Below, piece by piece: positions 44,710 through 56,686 of a stretch of 64,000 nt of DNA. Position 1 is the first letter of the stretch, and each line of letters opens with the position of its first letter. The notes below the pieces were generated by a model. It saw only the letters and a list, made by a program, of their open reading frames with translations. It was not told where the DNA came from and searched no databases. A program made the position numbers and the translations under genes. The DNA lies in the NCBI GenBank assembly GCA_013176395.1, contig JABMLP010000022.1, forward strand, positions 1-64,000, read 5' to 3'. Origin of the DNA: Venturia oleaginea. Lineage: Eukaryota; Ascomycota; Dothideomycetes; Venturiales; Venturiaceae.

Positions 44710-45277
44710 ACTGCGACGATGCGATACAATCAATAAGTCTTCATATTCTCAATCTACACTCATGGCTGAAACTCAAGCCGGATCCGGCTCTGGATCTATT
44801 ACGGAACGGTAGCTGGAAAGACGCAGCATACTCGTAGCCAAAGATTGTTTAGATTCAGTTAAGGAGTGAAGGTATCTACAAACAGAGAACCTCAATGAGG
44901 TTCTGTCTCTATACTAGGCTCAATCAGGCTTAGGCTCTTAGCCTATACCAACCATGGGCCATGCCCATAACAAGTATCTTCTAAATCTAAACCGAAGTTA
45001 AGCTGCTATACCCGCCAAGGCTACCCCTATTATTGTAGAAGTTACAAAATTTTGTCTTGCTTTAGAGGCTAAGCGTAAGGCCAATTTAGTATCGCTGCTA
45101 CGGATACTATCACGTGGACATGTATTCGGTTGTATTCGGATGTATTTGATTGCATTCATGTGCATTCAAATGCATGCCATTCTATCTCCTTATGATTGGT
45201 TGATCGTTACAAAGATGATGTAAGATCACGTGTGGTTCATTTGCTTCATTCTTGGCGAAATGAACAAAATGAACATA

Positions 45278-45532
45278 TGTCACGGGGCGGGTTCGGGTAT
45301 CAGGAGGAAGGAGCAGCAGCAGGAACAGGTATCATTCAACAGGCTATATACGGGCTGGCAGGCAAACCAACAGGCAGGTTTGACGACAGGACGTAGCTCA
45401 AAGAGCTACGAATTGGTTGAAGCCACGTAGGCTTTAAAACCTTTCCTCGGCAGAACTCCGGTTCTGCCTTGATCACGTGCCGTGGGGCCACCCCAACGGC
45501 GGGAAGGACTTGTCCGCGGTCGTACCGTGACA
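45278..45532. mobile_element. Solo LTR, 255 bp
   Basis: It starts TGTCACGG and ends CCGTGACA (8-bp inverted ends), with the 5-bp duplication ACATA at 45273-45277 and 45533-45537. No internal retrotransposon sequence remains. Its family is not the gypsy at 34760. Confidence 0.85.
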
Positions 45533-45537
45533 ACATA

Positions 45538-48500
45538 TTGAAGAGCTAGGATTTCTTAGGAGATGGATCTCTATATGAAGGACGAGACTCTGCTCCCTCA
45601 GTGTCTCGTATCTTCACTTTCTAGTTACTTCCCTACTGCTTTTAGTTACTTAGCACAATTCACGACTCCTATATCTTGCAAGCTTCACATCACTTGTTTG
45701 ATACGATACTGTCGCCCTGGACCACTTGAACCCTACTGTACGGATTAGCCAAATCCAGCTAGATTACTTTGAGTCATAGCCTCTGCGTAACAATCGCCCG
45801 CTCGTTATTGGCGGCCAATACCTAGTACGGACTTGTTATTTCAGCGGCTTCACTATTATCTCGAAATGTGTTATCATCTCGTTTGACTGGAGCTTTGTAC
45901 GATAATGATCACCCAACTGCCACGTACTCGCCTGGCCAGAACCAGGTAATTGGATAGCAGTTACTGGTTAAATATTTTGGATTCACGACTTTCCATTTCT
46001 ATTAAAAGGCTATTTCGATCTGTACAAAAGAAAGTTTCCAAAATTGCAATTCCTAATTCTTGCATCTTTCCCGATTACGCTAGAACTTTTGGATCAGACC
46101 AAGTTCAAGGCGCGTTACCAGACCCATTTGCGACACAAAAGTAATCAAGTACGGTACATTCAGTGTTGGCCTTTTTATATAGCGACAACGACCTCGACTT
46201 CGTGAATAAGATTCGAGCCTACGCCTCTCACAAATCATGTCACGCTCATCTTCATTCGCCCTGAAGCCGAATCTGGCAATCGATTCAATCTGTACCCGAC
46301 TTCTCTGTCCTTTTCTGTTTTTTGTGGGCCCTGCTTCTCTGGCTCACACACAGTGTATAGCTGGAGCAAGAGGTTCCTTACAAGTACACCTGCTCTGAAA
46401 CTCTTCAATTGAAAGAGGAGGAAACCCTGCCGTTGCCAGTCAAACGCGAGATTTCACTGAGCATCTGGAAATGCTTGTAGAAAGGATTATCATCTTTTGC
46501 GGTGGCTTTACGGAACATCGGATCGCTTTGCCCGTCGTCTTTCGCCCGATCTGAAGCTCAAACTTGGACTTTAGAGTCTGGTGGCCGACCTCTCTACCTT
46601 GGTGATCCCATGCTCCAGGATGAGAGCTTATACTCAGATTCACTTCGTTGTGTTTTTCGAGACTAAGTTCGTTTTGGCCTCAGCAGTCTTTAACCACGTG
46701 CTTACCAAGAATGGCTGGAGGATATGCGCGGTGCACACGGTAACCAAGCAATTGAACCACGTCCCTGAGCTTTCTCCTCTGGATGGGCATGGGCATACGA
46801 CTGGACCCATCAGTTGGGAGCTGGTGGCCGGAAGTGAGTTACTTTCTCCCTTTGGGTCAACCAAATCCTGCCTCCGAGGTAAGAGTAAACGTCAGCAGTG
46901 GTCTCACGCTGACCGCGCGATCATGGCGTGGCCACAAACGCGCAACGGTGGTGCATGCGAAGACATCATCAACGGCAAGATCAAAATAGAACACGGTCAC
47001 TTCGACCACTTCACAGAAAACAAGGTCATCCTCGATAACAATCATGAGCGCCATTTCAACGGGCGTGGTCATATGCGCAACCCGGTTTTCAAACACAATC
47101 CACACCGTGCGTGCGACGCTTGCAGAAAAAACCGCCAGCAAGTGAGGCGTGGCGAGCGAAACTTTGCCTCACAGCTGCTTTTCCTCTCAATAACGCGCCA
47201 TCACTCCAAGCCCCCCCCCTAGCTTTGCGATTAATCGCTCAACGAAGGAATCGCTTTTCCGTTTTACAAACAATGGATGGATTCAAGCGCGTCTGTATTT
47301 TCCGTTTCCTCAAAAATACGCACAGAGAAAAAATTAATTGGAATAAAAAGTTGAAAAAATTAACTCATAACTTATAAAAAAATAATCGAACCATAGCAAT
47401 GACACAATCGATTCGAATTGCCCCTACTCCCTACGCACAACATAGTACGGAGGTAAACCCACAACACAATATACGACTCCTTAGGAGTACCAGGTGCTAT
47501 AGGTAGTAAATCCATCCATTCACCCTAACCCAAAGAAAAAGAAAATAAATTCAACCAAGCCCCCCCCCCCCCCCAAAAAAAAAAGCCCCCCAAACCATGG
47601 CCGTACTCCGTAGTTCGAAGCTAGAACTAACGACACAGCCACGAAACCGGTACACTACCGATCCCGCCAAGAACGCGGTGCCTCTCAAGCTCAAAGCCCA
47701 GCCGGCCTCCCCGCGCAGCCGTCGTTAGATTATATTAGAACCTGCATTAGATCAAACAAGAATCCAGATCTAGATTCAGGCACAGCATAGCCGATGGCCG
47801 ACGAGGGAAAAAAAAAATCGTGGTTGGGAATGCAGTGTGCCGATGCCGATGGACTTGAGTGGAGATCCTAGAGACGGAGCTGCACCATAACCACGACCAC
47901 ATTGACAAGCAATATAGCGTTGAGAATCAGAACTTTGATGAATGAGCACTATGGTCAACATCAGCAAAGACTTTTCATTGCATGTAAAGCTTTGCTACCG
48001 AATCCAAGTCTCGTATATAACCTATTAACCTCCCCTCTCCATGTCATCAAACTCTGCTCTAGTGTGGCGTAGAACAGGCGCTTCGTTCTCTCATGCGCGA
48101 CCCAGTTGATCATCTTGGTCTCCTTGTCCTATAACCACAAACGTACTCCTCATCCATCCCATTCCATTAATCCAAAAGGGTTTTTGCCATGTCAAATGCG
48201 TACCTGTGCACACAGCTATCCAACTCACACTCGCAGAGCAGCAAAGTAGAATACAAGAATGCCGGCCAGCTCCGCAGTGGAAGACGAAAGGATGACCATG
48301 CCCAAGGAATGACAGAAGAAAGCCGTAGACGGCTTTTATGTAGAATATTAAAATAAAAGGCGGACGATGCAAGAGCAAACAGCCAGTGAATTGGAGATGA
48401 AGAACTCAAAATCAGAAACGCCACCCACTCCTGCACACCACCCAATGAACGCATGAAATGCCGCAGGGTGTAGCCCGATGGGCTGAGGCGAAGCAAAAGA

Positions 48501-48622
48501 GGCTTCTTTCTAAGATATCGCGAAAAAGGAACGATCCGAAAAGGCATGACCGGTTATTAGCGTCGGCCGAAATATATACATGACAAGACGGTCAAAATCG
48601 GCCAGAGAGGAAGTTTTGGTGA
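45538..48622. other. Long stretch without a supported gene
   Basis: The 213-codon ORF at 46581-47222 (+) has no domain, no signal peptide and an odd composition, and its opposite strand is also open. I do not call it. Around 47561-47590 there are homopolymer runs of C then A, and 47330-47400 is AT-rich. The stretch nearest 48622 includes the 3' UTR of the DUF3405 gene. Confidence 0.45.
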
Positions 48623-50818
48623 TCAAATATCGGCTGTGGTAGGGCCGCGCTCCCACTTGATGGGATGGAACAGAATGGATCGAAGACACAGCCGGCCGGT
48701 CTGAGTGAGCTCGTGCCAGCTGCCGCCTTCTTTGTTCTCCAAGTACCCGAACCAACGTCGCCAAAGGGCACCAGCAAATCCAGAATTGTAGTAGAAGCTG
48801 CTTCCGAGCTGGTTGTGTTCACCCCAGCCAAATACGCTGTCGGTAGGCTTTTCAGGGTGGTTGAAAACCTTGTCCATGTAATCGAGCGGCCAAAGGCGGT
48901 CAAAATACACAGGATGAGGAACATAAGCTGCCTTAAGCCCGTGGTGAAGAGCGATAGTCGGTGGCCACATCTCTGGGAACATGGTATGCTTCATCTTGTA
49001 AGTCTCGGCGTGAGCGAGATCCAGGAGTCGCTTGGAGAGACGAGATACAGTGATAATGGCCACTCGGCGTGGAGGAATTGGGTGCTGTCTGCTGTAACCG
49101 TCGACGTCGTCTCTGAAAACCCAGTTTGTCTTGGCCGGATCGAAAAGCGGGTTGAAAGTGATAAGGTCCGCCTCTTCGCCGACACCCCACTCGTAGTTGT
49201 CCTCGAGGTAAGGGTGTGGTGGCTTGGTTTCGTTTGGCGATGGTAGCATTCCGTTGTTGGGAAAGACAGCAGGGCCCCAGATAGGACCGGCTATGTCTTG
49301 GAATGTCTCCTGCTCGACAGTCTTCGCAAAGTCAGACCAGTTACCGTGGAAATCCGGAATGTAGTAGCGAGCGCTTCGTTCCCACAAGCCCTTACGGGGT
49401 TGCTCCTTGGCCCAGTCGGTGATCTTCTTGTTGAACTCGTAGTAGTGGCCAGAGTATCGAAGATCCATCTCCCAGTTCCAGTAGAAGTCATATTCTGGGT
49501 GCTGTTGGGAGAACCAGAAAAGTGGAAAGTGAGCGCCGCGATAAACACCGTGAATGGGCTGTCCAGAAGGATTGTCAAAATTCTCCGGGAATGGTGCAGG
49601 GTAGTACAGTCTCATCAATTCCTCGGACCAGAGAGTGGTGATGCCCCAAAATTCTTGTGGAACATGCTCTCGTAGGGTCTTCTGGTAGATTTCTTTGTCG
49701 GTCCAGATTGGAATGCTGTCGTCCCGAACTTGGACTAGCAGATGCACATCGTACTCCCCACCAGTCTTGAGACTCAATTCAGCAATCATGGCGCGCATTG
49801 TCAGAAGTTGGTGGTCGTCGTACTTATAGCCCGTGTAGGATCGCAAAATATAAGCCTGGCGGGACACTCGCTTCTTTGGTTTCCAGTCGGCGCGGGACTT
49901 GGCGTCTTGAGGAGCAGTCTGGTTCTCAAAGCGGCGTTTATTCTTCTCGAAGCATTTCTGCTGGGCTGCACCCCAATCTACGTTGCGATAATCGACCTTG
50001 GGCTGCTGCTTCCAAACTTTGCCTGAACCAACCTTCTCGGACTGTTCTGCCAAGCCGAGTCCACCTTCTTCACGGTCGTAACCGTAGCCATATGGTCCAA
50101 ATCTACCGAAGCGATCCCAGCAAACATCGTCGCGCAGTTTGAGTACGTCGTATGAGCCAAAGAAAGGATTCGTCATATTTTGGGGTATTCCGGGGTAAGC
50201 AAAGATCTCGGGAACCTTGACTTTCTCATCGTTATCGAGGAAGCATTCTCGAACTTCATGGTGGTGTTCTTTGTATTCATCCGAAGTGAATTCTGAGTAT
50301 GGGTTGAAAGCGAATGGGTCCATCGGCGGAGTGGAAGATGGGGTCGTGGTGAGTGCTGGTAGAGTGCTGATGTTCTGTAGCATGTACTCCTGCTCGGGGA
50401 TCCATTGTTCTTTTGGTACAAGCGTCCCGACGCCGTTGTAAAAGGCTTCAAATCTGGTACGATTGGTGTTAGCCACTGCCCAGGAATCGAGCCCATGATT
50501 GAGATATTACCTAGTAAACTTCTCCCACGGATAGGCATTCTTCGGGGGCTCCTTTTTCACTTCCATCTTCTGGTGACTTCGGTAACCCCCAACTGCTATC
50601 AACCCAAGGCAGAGCACTGTCGTTATCGCAAAGATGAGCATTCTCGACAAGGACATCTTGACCAGCATTGGGAATCGTTCGCCGCCAGGACTCGGGGACC
50701 GCCATCGATATTTTTTAAGGGAGATTGAGCTGTAAGGTGAGCTGGCATTGCTCTCGTAGCCAGGAAGTTGTTCATAGTTGACATTTGTCCGAATGGACAG
50801 AAGCTTGAGCGGGTTCAT
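48623..50818 (-). CDS. DUF3405 family type II membrane protein
   Basis: Exons 50818-50511 and 50453-48623 join across a 57-bp GTAATA..CCAG intron to 712 residues. An in-frame ATG 11 codons upstream (50851) is an alternative start. A cytosolic N-terminus leads to one membrane segment (about residues 60-79) and a large lumenal part. That part carries family blocks such as EFFGITTLWSEELM-like wording, WNWEMDLRYSGHYYEF and RSARYYIPDFHGNW. The family is widespread in ascomycetes; its architecture (Golgi-type anchor, Asp-rich WEMD motif) hints at a glycosyltransferase-like role, but function is unproven. Confidence 0.82.
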
Positions 50819-51416
50819 GGCTCGAACACGCGGGAAAAAGGCCGCTCGCATTATCTTGCTGTCGATAGGCTACGACAGCATGAGACTCTGGCGATAAGTA
50901 TATGGAGTCGCGGCGTGCGTGCTTTGTGTGCAGCCTGGGGGGATCCAGCAATAGACTGGTGGACAGAGAGTGGGATTGACCGAGGAAGCAAGGAGGCGAT
51001 TACGAGTAACAATTAATCTTCTGTCTTCGGAAGGGTAGCGTGTCGTGAGAGTTGAGGAGCACAGGGCGGAGTGATCAGTGCAAAACGAAGGTGGGTGTTG
51101 TTCAATTGTTGTTGCTTGGAGAGGACAGGGCGAGGCGGATTGTGATGAAAGGGTATGGTGGGTGGTCGGGTGTAGGAGGTATATCAATGGACAAGGGGTG
51201 AAGGGATAGTTAGATAGGGACGCTAGCAAAAAGATGATCTAAACTTGCCGGGAGTGCACCCTACCAATCAGCCACCATGTCCACACCAACGACGCGCGTA
51301 GACATAGCAGTACACATTTCCATAACAACAGCGGTAGCGGTGCACTGGGAGGCAGTAGTTTGGACGTTTGGACTTTGAACATTTGGACCTCGACATTGGG
51401 ACTTCAACTTGTCCAA

Positions 51417-51573
51417 CGCTGCACCTGCACCTGCACTGGCACTGGCATGGCACTGGCATTGGTACTGGCACTGGTATTGGTACTGGCACTGGCATGCCAC
51501 TGCACTGCACTGCACTACACTGCACTGCACTACACTGCACTGCACTACACTGCACTGCACTACACTGCACCCC
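51417..51573 (+). repeat. Microsatellite/minisatellite, CTGCAC and CTGGCA type
   Basis: The tract starts with CTGCAC and CTGGCA/TTGGTA hexamers, then a 15-bp unit TGCACTGCACTACAC repeated about four times. Open frames over it are repeat artefacts. Confidence 0.9.
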
Positions 51574-53129
51574 CCGATTGATACTGCATTCCTTATCCAC
51601 CAATCTATCAAGACCCCGGACCCATCCCCCTCGTCGCCCGTGTATTCCGTGATTGGTCTCGTCGAGATTGTCGTAATTATGTGCAAAACTCTGCCTGGTC
51701 TGTACTCTGTAACAGCAGCCGTCTGGATGGCTCATGCTAAGGAAACAAAGCCGTCTCCGTCACCAACTCATTGGCCAGAAACGCCCGTGGACTTTTAGCT
51801 GGCCGTGTGGCATGTGCAGGCTGTGTGCAGGCCAGACAGGGCTCCATACAATCTGGCGCTAAACATGATGCTGGCTGCTGGCTGGCAGCCTGGGGCCCTG
51901 GTCTGGCACCAAGGGTGGACCACTGAGGTGGAGAATGAGATGCACCGAGGCCAAAAGCCAGCCAAGCAGGGCACAAGGTCTGGTATGGTACATCCAGATG
52001 GCCTCCTGACAACAGGACCTTTTGTGTTTTTTTCCCTCAGCTCAAAGCCTGAAATTTCTCAAACGTACCAAAACGCGCACGCACGTAATTGTTGTGGAAT
52101 CTACCCGTCGATCGGTTAGATCCTCCCAAAGATGGCCAACAGTGCCGACCTCCTCCAGCTTCTAAAGGCGGACAGTCATTCATCGTCATGTATTATGCTC
52201 GTTGGTCGGAATGGAGATGCATGCCGGCTAACTTATATCGAGATCGAGGTAGCTTGACTGTGGGACCGCATCAACAATACAACCACATCTTCATCACAAA
52301 GCATGTTGAGTTATCGGCATCATCCATCTCAACCGCCGAACGAGTGCCTACGCAGTAATTCGTCCGAGATTTTGCCTTCTCGTGGTCAGTTGGGATATGG
52401 CCGATTGATTTTGTTCACGAACCTGGCTTGACACAACATGTCCACAAAGCCTTGGATTTGATAGATTGAGGACTACACGCCCAGAGCTATCAGGTACCTG
52501 TTATCACGTCCTTTACATTTCATTTTCATATATTTCTATCACCTGGCACTATCGTCAGTCTTGGCCAAATTTCACCTCCGTCCATTTATCTGGCAGTACT
52601 AGTATCCATATGATTGGTCTAACGTACGTCCATACATAATCTCTCCATCGTGAACGAGCGTCCAACCAGTTTAGATACCGAGTTTGTTCGGCTCTGAGGC
52701 GCGATGCGAGAACCTCATTCATCATCAACATCTACTATTAGGTGGATTGGATGGGTCCCGCCGATGTGGGTATGGAGGCGGAGGAGTTGCGTAGACCATG
52801 AATAATCTCTTCATGGTAGGTTACTGGAACATGACATGAACTCCGTTTTATTTTCATCTCCCTCAGATGTTGTTCTATATACCGACCTTTGTACTTACGA
52901 TTTTGCATGGTTGCGCCGTAGATATAGATGTGGAACAGCGAATTAAATCTAGAGCACAGCTGCGCAAACGTAACCATGGAGATGTCTGTTCTAGAGGTGG
53001 TTGATTTGGCCCTAGCAAGCTACTGTGACTTTACAATCCTCGTGACCTCCCGTATTAAAAATACCCGATCCACATCGGAAAACAGAGATGCTTCTCCACT
53101 ACGCTCCAGCCACATATCCCAAATGACAC
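51574..53129. other. No supported gene
   Basis: Short ORFs on both strands lack domains or signal peptides. I see no inverted or long direct repeats here. Confidence 0.4.
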
Positions 53130-53396
53130 TTAACAGTTGTGAACACAGCCATTCTGTCTCCTGCACTCTACCACACAGCCGTTGAATTGAGGCATCCGCT
53201 TGTCGGGGTTCCACTTCTTATAGCAATCAAGGACGCATGGAGAATATTCACGCTTCTGGAGTGGGTTGGTAGGATGGAGCGGGTTGGAATTGGTATCGCG
53301 GGTATCGAGAGAGATGAGATTTGCTCGCACTTCTTTGGTAGGGAGTGCTGTTGTGAGTATGAGTGGCGAGAGGAGGAAGAAAGTAATGAAGTTCAT
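53130..53396 (-). CDS. Small secreted cysteine-rich peptide with Kex2 propeptide
   Basis: The intronless 88-residue protein has a clear signal peptide (MNFITFFLLSPLILTTALP), a propeptide ending LQKR (residues 46-49) and a mature region of 39 residues. Six cysteines (54, 58, 74, 78, 84, 88) form three CX3C pairs: CVLDC, CVVEC and CVHNC. Two CX3C pairs are the hallmark of alpha-hairpinin-like peptides; the third pair at the very C-terminus is extra. Candidate roles are an effector or an antimicrobial peptide; the sequence does not decide. It lies about 290 bp from the nested-transposon block that starts at 53690. Confidence 0.72.
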   Translation of the reverse strand: MNFITFFLLSPLILTTALPTKEVRANLISLDTRDTNSNPLHPTNPLQKREYSPCVLDCYKKWNPDKRMPQFNGCVVECRRQNGCVHNC

Positions 53397-53810
53397 TTTG
53401 AGTTGGTTCGTCTGAGAGTTGACGGCTGACAGTTGAAGTCTGAGAGTTGACTAGATAGTCGCTGAGTAGGAGGAAGAATCCTATAAGTTTCAAATTACGA
53501 TAGAGAAAGGAACTCTACATATTTACTAGGAAATAAAGACAGGTGGCATTTGCGTACCAAGCGCAATCCCTCCACCTCCAGACTATATACTTAGGGTTTG
53601 TACGAGAATTCTGGATAGATTTGAATATCAATCTAGGAGTTTAGTAACGCGCCGATTCCAAGGGATATTCACTGGCCAGAGGGTGTTTATTGTGGTTTTC
53701 GAGTGATTGAGGAATCTGTAAATAAAAGAGCGAGTAGTCGTCAAACTGGCGCTCAAACTTGCCCCGCTGACGGTAAAGGTAACGTTCTGGTCGTATTTCT
53801 TGAATAATTA

Positions 53811-54735
53811 AATAATCAGGATTTATTGTTGTATGTAGGGCTCTGATGTGCCTGTGCCAACATCCACTGTATTTACAAGGGGTATAAAACCATGTGAGAC
53901 CAAAGACATGGAAAGTTCCCTTCTGTTTCTTTCCTGGGAAGTTTGGTAACCGGACTAGTCGGCCTCTCCCTTCCCTTTCTGCTTGTCTCTGAGTGCTATT
54001 CGGGTCAACACTATAGCGAGGTCGATTGCTCCAAAACCGTGTCGTAACACCTCTGTGTAGAGTGACTGCATTTTAACCGTACCCAGGCGGGCCTGGGTGG
54101 GAGCGGTTATTCTGTAACTGTTGCTCGCCTTTCCCTGGCGATGACTTTCTGTATGTGCCCATTATTCTTGATCTAAATTCAAGCCTGAATTCGTTATCTG
54201 CTTCTTTACTGTTCCTCCGTGCTTATACCGTGTCTGTACCGTGCCTTCGCCCGCCTGTATCCGCATGCCTCTCGCCCTTATCCGAAAGGGCACCCAAGAA
54301 TCCTCCTATCATCTTCTTTCCGCCTTAGAAGTTCTTCCCTACTGTTTGTTGATGGCACCCTGGAGGACCAATCCAGTTCCGTACCTAGTTTTCTGTCCGT
54401 GTAGGGTTGAAGGGTTTTATCGCGATATCGTTCGGAGGAGGATAGAGGTCGAGGACGGCTCGATGCTCGCCTGGTACGTGGGAGGTCGTTCTTTACGTTT
54501 GTTTGATTGATCCTGTTGTTGCCGGTGTGTCTGGGCCTTTTCGGCGATGGTGTGCTCGCGGTACGGTCGTGGTGCGACGTGGCCTCTTGCTGCGCGAGTG
54601 CGACGACGGGCAACCACCACGAGCGTGCGTTGATCTGATCGGCTCTGGTCACTGCCCTACATCTGAGATGTGGCGAGATGTATACAGGTTCGTAGCCTCC
54701 GCCTCGTACAGGCTCAGATTTCGACTTTGGAGGCC
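53811..54735 (-). mobile_element. Nested retroelement-like insertion with 13-bp target duplication
   Basis: The 925-bp body is flanked by TCTTGAATAATTA at 53798-53810 and 54736-54748. A 13-bp duplication is typical of LINE/SINE-type integration. Its minus-strand start, GGCCTCCAAAGTCGAA, is shared with 1083. It has a 124-codon minus-strand ORF (54652-54278) of unknown kind, rich in Arg and Ser. No reverse transcriptase is present, so it is either non-autonomous or a truncated copy. Confidence 0.65.
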
Positions 54736-54775
54736 TCTTGAATAATTACTTAATGTGATAAGTAGTTTTATTATA

Positions 54776-55899
54776 ACGTGTTTCACCATTCACTTGGCCA
54801 CCCCACTCACTTGGCCACCCAACCAAAAAGTCTAATCTCTTCGTACAATTACCGCGATAATGTCAACACCAACCCTCGGATCGGCTTGCAAAGAGGCTAG
54901 ATTACTTCTTGCGAAGCAGAGCTTTCAAACGAATCCAGATTTAAGTCAACGTTAAATCTCAGCGTCGTACGATATTCCTCGATCTACACTTCAGTCTCGT
55001 CTTCAAGGTGGTAAACCACGAAGCGAATCTAACCACCAAAAAGAAAGTTACAAATACATGAAGAGCAGGCTCTGGTTCAGTGGATCCTAGACCTTGATCG
55101 ACGAGGATTTCCGCCCCAAATTATCGACGTACGACGAATGGCAAACGCTTTACTCGAAAAACGCGGTACGAATCCTCCACCGTCATTAGTCGGGAAGAAC
55201 TGGGTATCCCGCTTCATCAACGCTCAGCCGGAGCTTTGTACGAAGTGGAATCGTAAATTCCATTCACAGCGTGCAAAATGCGAAGATCCAGCGACAATCA
55301 ACGCGTGGTTTCAGCGTGTTGAAGAGACGCCCTCACCACCAGGTACACCCCATGGAGTAGCGCCACAGTGGACGTCAGAAACTCCTCGTACGATAGCTCA
55401 GCTTGAGCAGCAGGCTCAGCTCGTCCGAAATCTTCTTCATCGCCAATCTCAGAGCCCAAGTAGTCAAGCAATTGGTCAACTCATCAAAGGATGTCAAGTC
55501 GCAATGAATTCAGCAGTAATACTTGCAGAAGAGAATAGGAAGCTTCGTACAGAGAACCAACGACGAAAACAGAAGCAACAGTATCGTAGACGATATATTG
55601 CATATGGGGGCGTTTTACAAGCTCAACAGGGTCAGTTCTTGGTCGAGGGATGCGAAAATAGCTCTAGAGATAGTGTTCAAGATCAGGAAGTCGTCGTACG
55701 ACAGCGAGCATTACCAACATGTAGTGGCTGCGGTATTCAAGGTCATAAGATTAATCGATGCCCAAATACGTAAAGAATGTATTGTTAGAATTATTTTAAT
55801 AAAAGCTGTATTGGTGGGAGGTTTATCGCACGATGACTTGAGATTTAGTGGTTGGGGTGGCCAAGTGAGTGGGGTGGCCAAGTGAGTGGTGAAACACGT
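54776..55899 (+). mobile_element. Pogo/Fot1-like element, copy 2
   Basis: The 1124-bp element has TA at 54774-54775 and 55900-55901. Its interior is almost identical to copy 1 (3342-4431). It differs by an added CACTCACTTGGCCACCC-type unit of about 17-18 bp at both ends. The encoded frame is broken. It entered the MITE at a site that reads CA at 127-128 of copy A. Confidence 0.88.
54860..55773 (+). pseudogene. Broken copy of the DDE-less pogo protein
   Basis: Compared with the intact ORF at 3408, this copy has a C-to-T change making TAA at 54953-54955. It also has a 1-base deletion in the A-run near 55037-55046. Everything after 55138 is open and identical in sequence class: CENP-B HTH, coiled coil and zinc knuckle. 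A 211-residue product from an internal ATG is possible but would lack the first HTH. Confidence 0.85.
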
Positions 55900-56144
55900 T
55901 ACCTCGCCCCGTGATTATAAAGTAGAGTGGTCCAAAGGGCTTCTACTACGTAGGACGAGATAAATAACAAGTAGTAAGAAGTATCAATTAGAGCCTATAG
56001 ACCTGGGCGTGCCGTACGTCCGCTTCTCGAGTGGTTAAGGAAACTAGCCAGTGCTTCTCGTCTTGGCCGCCAGTTTAACGACTGCTCACTTTTTTTCAGA
56101 TTCCTCTATTACTCGAGAACCACAATATGGGGGCGTAGTTGACA

Positions 56145-56558
56145 GATCGACGTTAAACGACGTGTTTGGTTAGCAAGATATCTCGTAAAAACACTCGATC
56201 ATACATCGTTATCCTCGAAAGCCCAATACAAGGGAAAGGCTATGGTGGGACGCCGCAAACCCTGGAAGATTCCACAGAGTTCTTGGAAAAGCGTTAGTTC
56301 TGCCTCCGTCAACCAACGCAAACGATGTGTTACAGATCACCTCAAGAACGAAGAGCAGGGACAGCGGGACTTGCAGAGGATGGTTGGATAACAAGAAGTT
56401 GTTGTTAGGACTGATGTAGAGTGGAATCCGTTGGGCGTACAAGAGGGGATTGGTGCAACCAGGTCAGTCCTAAGAGAGAATAGTACGTGCAGGAGTCACG
56501 TGATATTCCCACAGTTCCCACAGCACTTGGCATTGCCCACAGTGTGGGAAGTGAGAGA
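56145..56558 (+). repeat. Repeat R1 copy 2 with LTR-like 5' part
   Basis: 56145-56225 matches the relic at 2685-2815. From about 56335 it matches both halves of the split R1 copy at 31560-31734 and 33378-33457 (minus). This is the uninterrupted version. It ends where the full LINE begins. Confidence 0.6.
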
Positions 56559-56686
56559 CGGAAAACACCACAACAGCGAGAACTGAGATCTTTGAAACTG
56601 AATAATTATAACGCAAATACACATCGCCTCAAGAGGGCTCAGGTTGTTCTAGGCTCGACGCGTCGCCCAGCGCGTAGAAACGAGAG

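Larger units (their letters stand above)
53690..56125. mobile_element. MITE copy B, carrying two nested insertions
   Basis: The outer termini TTGTGGTTTTCGAGTGATTG and its approximate complement at 56125 are flanked by TA (53688-53689 and 56126-56127). Removing the two nested elements (53811-54735 plus one duplication, and 54776-55899 plus TA) leaves about 372 bp, homologous to copy A at 1-293. This copy has about 45 bp extra near 55920-55975. No coding sequence belongs to the MITE itself. Confidence 0.85.

Noticed and set aside
46581..47222. 213-codon plus-strand ORF as a gene
   Set aside because: No recognisable motif, the opposite strand is also open, and it ends in a poly-C tract.
51360..51735. 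Cys/Gln- or His-rich repeat proteins on either strand
   Set aside because: They are translations of a CTGCAC-type microsatellite in several frames, without other support.
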